A stretch of DNA of 64,000 bases from the NCBI GenBank assembly GCA_036186865.1, contig AP025069.1, positions 3,646,561 through 3,710,560 of the forward strand, in the 5' to 3' direction. The translations under genes were made by a program, and so were the position numbers. Shown one piece after another: positions 30,538 to 40,200 of the stretch; position 1 is the stretch's first letter, and the number at the start of each line of letters is the position of its first letter. The DNA is from Eustoma russellianum. Taxonomy: Eukaryota > Streptophyta > Magnoliopsida > Gentianales > Gentianaceae. The notes under the pieces are model-generated. The model did no database searches. It was not told the DNA's origin and saw only the letters and a list, made by a program, of their open reading frames with translations.

Positions 30538-32206
30538 TGTTGGACCGTGCACCTGCAATAAACACCACTAGAGGGGGGTGAATAGTGGTTAGCGGAAATT
30601 ACACTACAACCCTTTGTTAAAATCCCCTTTGAAAACAGAATCTGAAACCACCTAAGATTCAGTACCCGTTCTTCAAAAATTCACAAATAATTGTACACAA
30701 CTTCAAAAATTATGAAAATTTCCAGAATTTAACTTCAATGAGTTAACAAGACTCTATCCAAAAATCAGACAAAAATAAGATCTTTTGACCTTTCAAATAA
30801 ATAAAAAGATTCAGATGGTCAATCTGGACAGAATTGGACAGAATGTTGCTGATTTTGCAAAACGTGTTTCTCTTTGAATACTCAACCAAAAAGGTTGATC
30901 TTTATATCAAAACACTCCTTAGTATGTGTAGATGAAGTTTCCAAAAGGCCCTGACCTTAACCAACTCTTGAAAAATACAGAATTTAAGTTTTCTCAAAAC
31001 TGGTCAGATTGCATCCAGATTGGAGCAGTTATCTTGCAAAGACTGAAAGACTAACTTTCCCTTGCTGAAATCAAGTGATTCTTGTTGCAAATGAAAGCTA
31101 ACAGTCTGAAGTATAACTCCACCAAAAATCACGAATTTTGAAAGTGTTTAGATATTTTTTCAAATTGTGAGAAGTTGTGTGAAAACTGCAGTCAAAAACG
31201 GGCAGAAAACAGAAATAAAGAAACAAGAGAAGAACACCGAGAATTTATCCTGGTTCGGTCAATGTGACCTACTCCAGTCCCAAGGAACACCTTTCCTTGG
31301 ATTTCACTATGGTATGAACCAAATTACAGCAAGAACCAAGCTTGATCCTTGGGTTAAACACCAACCCTATTCAAGACTTGGATGAACACATTTATGCAAC
31401 TCTTGGTTGCAACACCTCTATCACCTATTGATGTAGCCTTATAGATTTGGCTAATCAATCTTACAAATAAGACACAAGAAGGTGTGTATAGTGTAGCTGG
31501 ACAACAACTAGAAATGGAACACCTTAGCTACACAAAGTATGAACGAAAATATGAAAAGAGAATAGCAAGACAACAATCTTCAATTTTTGCTTTCAAGTGT
31601 GTGTCTTCTCTTCTTCACCTTGCCTTCTATTTATAGAGTGAATTGATGGCATATTTCCTCCAACTTTTAGACCATGTGATGGCTGAGAATTTTGAATTAA
31701 AACACCTCCATAATCATCTCCAACAATCTTGTCTCCATTACATTCAAATTTGAAATTTCAAGTTGGCAACTTTTGCCAACTAGCTTGCTTTTGGTTTGTC
31801 TTCCTGTCTCCAACTCATAAAATGAGAAAAACATCATCTCCACCTGTATAATCACGTTTTGGAGGCTGTGTATATGTATACCAACTCAGATTTTTGAGGA
31901 GAAATCAACAAATAATAGTTGACAAGGTTATGTCAACATATAATATCAAAATTCTCATTTCTTCTTGACATATTGTGATCAATCTTGCACCAAGGACACC
32001 TTGTAATCTCTGAAAGATGATGATTAAGAACCTCCAATAACATATATATAAGAGTCTTCAAGAGAAAATAGAACGTGACATCGAATACCGTCACATATCC
32101 CGCTACCGTCGATAAAATCATCAAATGAGAGAATAAAATAGTAAACCACCAAATAATCTTCAAGAATAAAATAGTAAACCACCAAATAATCTTCAAGAAT
32201 CCGGCA
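30538..32206 (-). repeat. 5' LTR of the first Copia element, U3 truncated
   Basis: Matches the 3' LTR from its CCAACA end as far as CTTCAAGAAT (equivalent to about 25210), then stops. Just before the break a 33-bp unit (AAAATAGTAAACCACCAAAT...) is tandemly duplicated, which the other LTR lacks. About 525 bp of U3, including the 5' terminus and target duplication, are missing. Confidence 0.88.
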
Positions 32207-32216
32207 AATAGATTAC

Positions 32217-32305
32217 CTGACTTCAGGATTGATACAGATACTTCGTACCAACGAAAATCCACAAATGCCAATGGCTGCCCCAACTGCCGCAAACAACGGA
32301 TAAAC
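32217..32305 (-). pseudogene. B12D: Orphan internal exon of a B12D-family gene
   Basis: An 89-bp exon with an intact acceptor (ATGCAG|GTTTATCC) and donor (GTCAG|GTAATC). It encodes VYPLFAAVGAAIGICGF followed by SLVRSICINPEVR, which matches the second exon of plant B12D, a small mitochondrial membrane protein of the MLRQ/NDUFA4-like family. The first exon and the last exon (with the expected VTKEN and NFAEGEKY) were not found within the window. The truncated Copia LTR abuts its downstream side. It looks like a captured or stranded fragment. It was not in any long open frame and was found by translating around the splice sites. Confidence 0.75.
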
Positions 32306-32526
32306 CTGCATGTGACCATATCAAATTTCAACCAGTTAAACATTTTACCTCCACTATTTCTAGAAAGATAAATCAAATTATCACAACATCCCTAGATCGT
32401 AGCTTCATATTTAGAATCCAAGTCAATTGTATGTCTACTGGATTACTCCTTTTATTGTAGCCGTACTAGCCGCTTGGATTTTTTCGAGCTGTTTTCCCAC
32501 CCGCGATGAAAGAAAAGAAGTCGTAA

Positions 32527-32755
32527 GCCCCCAGGGGCATAGTCTACTGGTAAGTGAGGTGATTGGGGTTAAAGAATCCCGACGTCCCAAGTTCGAACCC
32601 GTGTAGGGGCAATACTTTGTTGAAATATTACAAGGGTTGCTTCTGGGCTTCTTAATCTTGTGTCCTCTTCTTTGTAGGGCTGCTAGTAGAGCACATCCCT
32701 CGATTTATATCCTACCTGGCTAAGGGGCCTGTGGGGGAGAACCCACTCCCTTAAC
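32527..32755 (+). mobile_element. tRNA-derived SINE with perfect 18-bp target duplication
   Basis: A 229-bp element between two exact copies of aaagaaaagaagtcgtaa (32509-32526 and 32756-32773). The head has a box A-like CATAGTCTACTGGTAAG and a box B-like AAGTTCGAACCC about 35 bases apart, so it is Pol III type. The body carries GGGCTTCTTAATCTTGTG and ends CACTCCCTTAAC. The perfect duplication indicates a recent insertion. It shares its CCCCAGG-CATAG start with the SINE at 60257. Confidence 0.9.
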
Positions 32756-32985
32756 AAAGAAAAGAAGTCGTAACTTGAAAAAGTAGTTTGAGGGTTGACA
32801 CCATTAGATCTAGCTGTGTTTTAGGATGCTATGTCGCCTCCTTTTTCATCAGGTTTCATGTTTGAAGACCTATTTATACTTGGCACTTGACTTACAACGT
32901 ATTCCATCAATTATCAAGTAGAATTTGCAGTAAAAATGATAAAGTTCACATAAATTTTTTTGTGTTGCAGTAAACAAAAAGAGGA

Positions 32986-33455
32986 ACCTCACTTCAAAAT
33001 ATGCACCAGACGGAACAAAATCACCTGCTGGTTGCGCCGGTGGTGGTTGTTTCGGGACACTGTTGACTGCCGTTGGATTTCTCTGTAATCGTTGCCCGCA
33101 GAAGAGTCTTTGCTGAGCTGAGGAGAAACGAGATCTGAGAAGGGGGGATGGCTGAGTAGAAACAGACTTGTGTTTACTCCGGTTGCTTAAGGTAGTTTCC
33201 CGCCGGAGAAGATGTTCGGATGAAGGTAGGGTTTTTGATTTTTTGGACGGGTTCGATTTTGGGGCTGATAAGGGAAAGGGGATAGAGCAGCAGAGGTCGA
33301 TTAAAGAGGGAGGGGGGTATTTTTTAGTCTGCCACATGTAAACTTTCTATTTGGCGGAGTTAAAAAGAATTTTTTTTATACTTCAGGCAGCCTGTGCCAC
33401 GTGGTCGCACATGATTCGCGGCCTCAAAAATTGCCCACAACCTGCCTGCCCTGAT
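32986..33455 (-). repeat. Inverted copy of the GRF gene promoter, leader and exon 1
   Basis: Read on the minus strand, this region matches 21467-21935 closely. It includes the G-box GACCACGTGGCAC, GTATAAAAAAAATTC, the pyrimidine-rich leader, exon 1 (QPPPAQPAGDFVPSGAYFE) and the GAA|GTGAGG donor. The start codon ATG at 21845 corresponds to ACG here, so the copy cannot start translation at that point. Similarity ends at the donor on one side and at GATCAGGGCAGGCAGG on the other. The two arms are about 11.5 kb apart, facing each other across the Copia element. Confidence 0.88.
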
Positions 33456-33647
33456 CCCATCCGGGCTTTCGCAACCTTTTTTGTCACTATTTCAATTATT
33501 TTATGAATGACACATCGTGTAATTTTGAATTGGCAAATGAATTTTGTTTGATGATAGGTTGTTGCAACTTTTTTGTGAGCATTACAATTCCTTTATGTTA
33601 CGAAAGAGGTTATAACCAAAGTAATAATGACTGTTGGTGCTAATATA

Positions 33648-34509
33648 AGGGTGACAAACAGGTCGTGTTTCGTGTTTTTCAGGTTTTGGTATCAAAGTTT
33701 CAAACTCATACCTTACCCGTCTGCTTCGCGTATGCGAAAATAGATACCCAGACCTGTAAATGTCAGACTTCGTGTCGTGTATCAGGTTACCCACAAACAT
33801 GACAAGTACAAATATTTCAGGTTGTGTACGGGTCATTTCGTATATTTTTCAGGTATTTTCAGGTTTCGTGGAAAGTCAAGCGACAAAAGATAGGAGGAGA
33901 GAGGCGTATCTCTGGCAAGGAGGATGAGGATGGTGACGGTGACTGACTTGTCGATAATGAAGACCTCCGGACATAAAGTATTTCAAAATCTAGAGATTAA
34001 AAGTTAAAGTTTAACATCGAATCATCTCCATCTCTATAATGTCCTTTTCTGTTTGAAGTGAATTTCGGCCTGTCCTTCAGCTTCACCGACTTTGTCAGAA
34101 CGTAACCAAGACCGCTTGCTTACTGGCTGCTGCTTTAGTGAGAAGTGATAAGTGAGTGAAGAGAGAAGAAATGAAGAATAATGGACAGGGGCGGCGAGGG
34201 GCAATTGCATAGAGTAAGAAGGAAGAGAATGGGAAATTGGCAATCATAGATTAGATGTTTAGATTTTAGGAGTTTCTTTTCTTATTTTATAATTTTTACT
34301 TTAATAATTTATAATTTATATTTAAAATATATTTTAAAAAATCAGGTATAGCGAGTATAAATGGGTAACCCACGGGTGTATCTGGACACGATCCGCTCTA
34401 AGCGGTAAGTTTCTAGTCTTACCCGATTTGTACATGAAGCCCGCTAAGGCTATACTCATATCCGCGAGGAGCGTGTCAGGTTCAGATCGTGTTTTCGAGA
34501 TGCCACCCT
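33648..34509. mobile_element. TIR element (hAT-like, non-autonomous)
   Basis: An 862-bp stretch whose ends are inverted: AGGGTGACA on the left and TGCCACCCT on the right. The subterminal regions are rich in CGTGTTTCGTG, TTTCAGGT and ACCCG words, typical of a plant MITE class. No convincing target duplication was seen. The interior (about 33890-34260) is different, GA-rich DNA that could be captured sequence; no protein was recognised there. Confidence 0.5.
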
Positions 34510-34951
34510 ATGCCTATATCAAATTTACTAACTATATGCGCTGCAAAATAAAATCATTTGAATACGTTAGTATTCAAGTGTTCACAATAATTCAATACCT
34601 ATTTTATTATGGAGTTTATTTAATTTGATTTTGGATATGTATTAAATGTTATGTTAATCAGTTTATTTACTTCATATTCTGCATGAGATATAGCGAATAT
34701 TTTTTTTATGAGCACATCATATTAGAATCTAAGATGTAAAAGCTTATGTTTCTTACATTTTGAAAAATACGTCTTCATATTTCAAAAAAGCCATACGTAT
34801 AAGTTATGTTTGAAAACCTAAGGGGTTTAATAAATTTAATTACGAAAATAGATCAAACAAACCCAAGCTTTGTCCACTAAAGAAAACTTTGGGATTTATA
34901 AAAAGCGGCTTTTACTTAAGATTTTTTTTTTGTTTTTACTTTGGGATTTAT

Positions 34952-34997
34952 AACAACAACATTACATCATTCCCTTAGAGGCTCCGCCTATGGCGAG
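34952..34997 (-). repeat. Family A SINE-like repeat, copy 5, left part (split by hAT)
   Basis: AACAACAACATTACATC and the CCTTAGAGGCTCCGCCTATG segment of family A, cut at ATGGCGAG. The copy resumes at 36187 after the hAT element. Confidence 0.85.
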
Positions 34998-36178
34998 CAG
35001 TGGCGGAGCCAGAAGTCCCTTCTTGAGAAGGCACTGATAGGCTTCGCCACAGGAATACCACGCGTCAATGTTTCGGTCCGAAAAAATCGACAAAATCTTC
35101 TAGACATATTTTTATATTATAACATAAAATATCTAAAAGAAAACATATCTACCAACCAATGTACAAAAATATACACAACAAACAATATGGGGATCGTAAT
35201 TATTAAATGAATATAGTAATATACATCAATACATACCTTTTATTTGCTTATTGTAGGATGAGAAGGAGTTGCCAAGGGACGCAAAAAGGTTCTTCGAGAT
35301 GACATTGATTGAAATCGTCGCATAATATCTCCATCTTCAATGGTGCTAAAAATTTCATGCTCAAAGTAACACAATAAACAATCCGATAGTACATCATCCC
35401 TCAACAAATTGCGTAGATCAGTCCTGACGATATTCATTATAGAAAAAGTTCTTTCAATGCTAGTCGTTCCAACAGGTAAGATCAATGCTAACTCGATAAG
35501 TCGATATACTAAAGGAAAGTAATTGTGATAATTTTTCTTCACCATCTTCTTTGCAAAATCTCCAAGATTATTTATATTACTTCATTTGATTCCATATCAA
35601 CAATGTAATTGTCAAGTTGATGGTCAAGCTCTATTCGTTCCAAGGAAATGAAGTCATCTGGATATAACTCAGCAAGCTGCAACAATTGACCATGATTAAA
35701 GTCCGCAAAAGAATTTAAAGTATCAAGACATATTACACATATAAGTAAATCCGTGTTTGCCTATGGGAAGTGTTCATCCATTTCCATATTAAGAACACAC
35801 CATATGTTTTGATCTCTAAAATGTAGAATCTTAGAAAGTGTATTTGTCATTCTTAAAATTTTCAACATAAACTTTCCAACAAATACAAACTCAAAAGAGT
35901 TCATCTTATCAATCAAACCCGATGCAGTATTTTGGATATGTGATTTCTCGCCATCCTCGTATTTTGGTAAGTTTTAGACACATTTTAGTCACTTAGCAGA
36001 AAATTACCGAATGTTAAACACTATGTGACTACGTAACAGAGAGTTATTGTTCTGTCAAAGGAGAGGCACACTTTGAACTGAATGGCCAAAAATACAACTA
36101 TACCTACCTATCTATATAATTTTTTTCGTCGACATTGGGGGACACGTGCCCCCTAGGCCCCCCTTCCCTCCTCCCCTG
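34998..36178 (-). mobile_element. hAT transposon, 1181 bp, with transposase remnant
   Basis: Bounded by exact 8-bp duplications ATGGCGAG (34990-34997 and 36179-36186), the hAT target length. The left end CAGTGGCGGAGCCAG is a classic hAT terminus; the right end, inverted, reads CAGGGGAGGAGGGAAGG. The inside holds the C-terminal part of a transposase on the minus strand. Excising it in thought restores one continuous family A repeat, which confirms the boundaries. Confidence 0.9.
35240..35985 (-). pseudogene. hAT transposase C-terminal fragment (ZMYM1/TTF-like)
   Basis: The 101-codon frame at 35240-35545 contains the hAT dimerisation region: NYFPLVYRLIELALILPVG, TTSIERTFSIMNIVRTDLRN and LSDCLLCYFEHEIF. 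Upstream, in other frames, come further family-typical pieces: ERIELDHQLDNYIVDMESNE, LLQLAELYPDDF and ILHFRDQNIWCVLN. A frameshift and a stop separate the pieces, and the N-terminal zinc-finger and catalytic regions are missing. The protein is dead; the element would need an outside transposase. Confidence 0.85.
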
Positions 36179-36186
36179 ATGGCGAG

Positions 36187-36380
36187 GTATGGAGGATCGG
36201 ATGTACGCCACTATACACATGTGCTAGAAATACAGATGTTTTCCGATGACCCATAATGATACGTAAAGGTATGTCGATCAACTGCTACTTCACAATATAA
36301 AAAACGCAGGCAATTTAGTGAGTCATTTTGTTTTATTTCATCATATTCCAAAATCAAGAAAGAGTATGTACTTTACCCCA
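36187..36380 (-). repeat. Family A SINE-like repeat, copy 5, right part
   Basis: Continues from GGCGAGGTATGGAGGATCGG to GTCGATCAACTGCTACTTCA, CAATATAAAAAACGCAGG, AGTGAGTCATTTTGTTTTAT and AAGAAAGAGTATG, ending in CCATTGGAAATGG. It is almost full length when joined to 34952-34997. Confidence 0.85.
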
Positions 36381-36469
36381 TTGGAAATGGAATGTATACC
36401 ACACTTATCATGTAGGTGAGAAGCATAAAATAAAGTATTAAGTTAAGGTTAAGCTGAAATAATATATCT

Positions 36470-36541
36470 ATGTATACATATCTATATCTATATATACAAA
36501 AATATACATACATACATATATACGTATGTGTATATATATTT
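36470..36541. repeat. TA/TC/TG-rich microsatellite
   Basis: Irregular runs of ATATCTATATCTATATATAC, ACATACATACATATATACG and GTGTATATATAT. No other feature. Confidence 0.8.
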
Positions 36542-36736
36542 ACAGTCGCAGAGTATCCCTAAACAATGTCTTTTTTATTTTCGAGAAAGAAATAAAGACT
36601 AGATTAATTTAATAATAAAAAATCAAAATAAAGAATTCATAACCCAAAAAATATGGTAACCAATAAGTCTATACAGTCCCACACATTTCTCCAACCTGTG
36701 GACGATGCGGGTTTCATGGAGAAGACGCTTACCACT

Positions 36737-36870
36737 GCTTATTTGAGTGTCAATCAATCATACTCAATATATCTTAACGACAACAGAATCTATCGCTTAT
36801 TTGAGTGTCAATCAATCATACTCAATATATCTTAACGACAACAAAATCTATCGCTAGGTTTTGAGAAGAA
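36737..36870 (-). repeat. Family B repeat copy 6 with 58-bp tandem duplication
   Basis: A minus-strand family B tail (CATACTCAATATATCTTAAC complement, CTATCGCTAGG, GAGCGGCAAACAATACC). A 58-bp unit starting GCTTATTTGAGTGTC occurs twice in tandem from 36737 and 36795, nearly identical, so the duplication is recent. Confidence 0.75.
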
Positions 36871-37215
36871 TGAGCGGCAAACAATACCTTATTTGAATGC
36901 CAAGTTTATCGAACATTTGGCAGGACACTTTAGAGGAGTGTATGTTCTGGCCAACGTACAACGTACAGACAATTATACCTTTGGGTAATCAATCAATGCG
37001 ATAAGCGTAACGATGGATCCAGACGGTGGCATCCTTTTTGTTGAATTCCAGCAGCAATTTTTTATTTTCAGCACACAATACACGTGGACCAATCATCCAC
37101 AAACTTGTTTGTTTATATTAATAGTATAGACAGATCCTCTCCAATATCATTTTTTCTGAAAATGGCTGGAAATGGACGTGTGCAAGAACTGCTAAATTCC
37201 ACAAAATCAATTATG

Positions 37216-40200
37216 TCATCTCCTTCGTATGGATTCTATTAGCATCTCTGCCACACAGTTGTCTATGTTGGATTTCTTCCAAACACGTTTCTGGATAACA
37301 TCATCCCTCGAAAATCCATCTGCAGTTAAAATCCAAGATTTACACCACCACAATATGAAGGGCGAAAAGTTCACAGATTTCAAAATTTCTCAAACTCCAG
37401 ACAATCCCACAAAGTTTAAGCAACATTGTCAGTATATCATAACGACAGCAAAAGAACTCGCTAGGGTCTAGGGAAGATGAGAGGCATATAAACAAGATAT
37501 AGAGTTTGCTTCCAGTGAGACCAATGCTCATTGTTCTTCTCTAATATATAACATTAATTATTGACTACTGATGCAAATCACTATAGATAACCAAGAGCGA
37601 ATAGTTGTGCTTACCTATATATCTCCACGAATAAGGACGGATCCCCAATGGTATTCGAGTCAAGTAAGAGGCATCTTCCCTGGAATATGGTGCTCGTTTA
37701 ACCTTGTACCTCAAGAGCCATGCCCCGTACCACGTCAGTAGTAGCTGCTCATATACAAGTAGCAGTGATCATAAAGTTCAAATTCGTTTTATTTTTTCCT
37801 TTTCTCCTTGAGACTTTATTGACAATACAATTCTGTCAATGCTAGAGTAGTGAAATCAATATTGTAATGTTGCGCATTACATGGTCTGCAATGCCTAAAA
37901 AGGGTTTGGCTGATGACTGACCTTTCCAATGGTATAAGGAAGAAGAATGAACCGAATGCCAAGAAGTCCCCAAACAGATGGCTTTTCAGCACCCTTGATC
38001 TGAAGATCAACCTCCTTGCTGAGGTCTTCTTCCATCTTCCTAACGCAAAAAAAAGAAAGCATGTTACTTGCCAATTCAACGAGAATGACATACATAAGAG
38101 GCTTTTTAGTTAGAGTATACACATAGCAAATATGCAAAAGAACTATCCCAGATCCAGGTTCATTCTTTCCATGTTAAATATCATTTCTATCCTTTGGGAC
38201 TCTTGAGTGGTTTGCAATTGCATTGAACCTCAAAAACAGATTTAGCCTGTCTAAGGCTCAGATCCAGTTAGAGAAGTCTCAAACTTCAATCAAGACTAAA
38301 CAGGATGTTCCAAACACTTATTTTTTTTTTTAATATCCAACTTGACTTTAGGATATACTTCATGAAATTGCTAATAGGCTAGACTCTTCTCTTATTTTAG
38401 ATCTTATTCTTGCTTCTACTTTGTAGAATGAACAAATTATGCCCACAACAGTAACAGAAGAGAAATATTCAGTCTTCTATTTGACAAGCCAGTTTTTTTT
38501 TCGATAACCTAATTTGTGTTCAGCTTTTAATAAATAAAATAAACTAACAGTAAACTCATATCACACAGCTGAATAGGGTACAAACAAGCCAAATATAAAA
38601 TAGTATTGTCACGCTCTAATTTTGCTCTAGCTTTTCTCATATTGATTCCTAAAAGCAATATTTAAGTTCGCAGTCATGACAGAATTAAGACTTGCATTAA
38701 TCTAGAGCTCAATTTTATATCAAATCTAGCAATTCGATTTTTAAACATATTAACTGCATAAGTAACTAGCAATTCAATTTTTAAACATATTAACTCCATT
38801 TCTAATGGAGTCAAGGACACACTCTTCTTGACTTAGGAATATGATGGAATAAAGCAAAATGACTCACTAAATTGTTTGCGGTTCTTGTATTGTAACATTG
38901 CAGTCTATCGCACAATAATTGACCAATAATTGACGCAATCTTTATTATGAGTCATATGAAAACAACATGTGTGTTTCTAACACATGGGTAAGGTTGCGTA
39001 CATCCGATCCTTCTTATCCCGCGATAGGCTGAAACCTCTAAAACAATGGGGCAATGTTGTTGTAATTGCATAAGTAGTCCTTAATCTCCTTGATGTTTCC
39101 AGAACCCCTACAAATTATAATTTATTAATGTCTGTATAAATTAATCCAAACTGTGATCTCATAACATTAAATATAACTAGTTCATGAGCCAAACTTGTTA
39201 TTCTTTGAGCTTAACTCGTTTAACTTCACAAGCATACCATCCTAATAAATAAACAAGTTCCATGGTTGTAATAATCGAATTTGAATTAATCTCCAAATGA
39301 GCTAAGCAAAATAGCTCATTTAAAGGCCATCCCATTTGCACCCCTGCAGCTGAACTCAAGGCTTGCTTATAAGTTCGAGAATTGATCTTGAGCTTAATTG
39401 TAAGGCTTATTACGACCTCGACTTCATATCTGAGCCTGCCCAGAAGGCAAACAAACCAAACCAAATCATGATTAACCTTTATTTGGCTCAATTAGAGCCG
39501 TTTGCAGTGAAAGCTTAGGGACGCCTAAAGCGTAGGCAGAACCTGTGAGCATGCAAGGGAGGTAGATATTTGAATAAGGTTCTACCTGTCTAAGTATTTG
39601 TTGTTCTTCCTTCCGTTCGTCAGTCCTCCAGTACGTTCAAGCTCCAGTGCCTTAAGCTTATTCATGTAAGCTGGTGTCTTCTTTACCATGTCAATAGCCT
39701 GGCATTAAACAGCATATAAATTTGAAAAGTCAGTGAGACCTGTTTCCATCTGACAACCAACAGCAGGGGCCTTTCCTTCACCAAGAGGCAAACTCCATCC
39801 AACCATCATCCAAATGAAATTTAGCTCCAACAGCTAGCATATTATATTACCTTGTAATACCTTGTCCATTGATTTAAATACTGAAAAGCTGAAAGCACCA
39901 AAAGCAGACCCACAAGGACAGCACGCGGATCCTGGCACATTGAAAGTTAGCAGTCATCCCAGAAAACTAGTTATTTTCTACAGAAAAGATGACGACTTTG
40001 GATTTAATACTCAAGTTCAGGTTAAATAGGAAGAGCTCTCACTGTTTTGTGACCATAGTATGCCTGGTAGTATCGAGCTGTGTTATAGAATACCTAATGA
40101 AGATAAGTTTAGAAATAAGCCTCCAGCCAAGAGCAGTTAACTGACGACAACAATCATCCAGACTAGTTTATGTCAAAATATGGTTCATGGAAGTTCATAA

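Larger units (their letters stand above)
23581..32206 (-). mobile_element. Copia LTR retrotransposon (SIRE-like), decayed gag, truncated 5' LTR
   Basis: A Copia element on the minus strand. Order from its 5' end: 5' LTR (30538-32206, outer part missing), tRNA-Met primer site (30523-30535), partial gag (29262-30332), protease and pol (26022-29147 with in-frame sequence up to 29231), polypurine tract (25735-25749), 3' LTR (23581-25734). The domain order INT then RT then RNase H marks it as Copia. The LTRs are about 99 % alike over their shared 1.6 kb (I counted about a dozen substitutions), so the insertion is fairly recent. Long LTRs and an extra coiled-coil Gag region suggest the SIRE/Maximus group. 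The outer ~0.5 kb of the 5' LTR is gone and a B12D exon abuts the break. Confidence 0.9.

Noticed and set aside
21467..33455. The inverted GRF arms as terminal inverted repeats of one giant DNA transposon
   Set aside because: Similarity covers promoter, leader and exon 1 of a gene, and stops without typical termini or target duplication.
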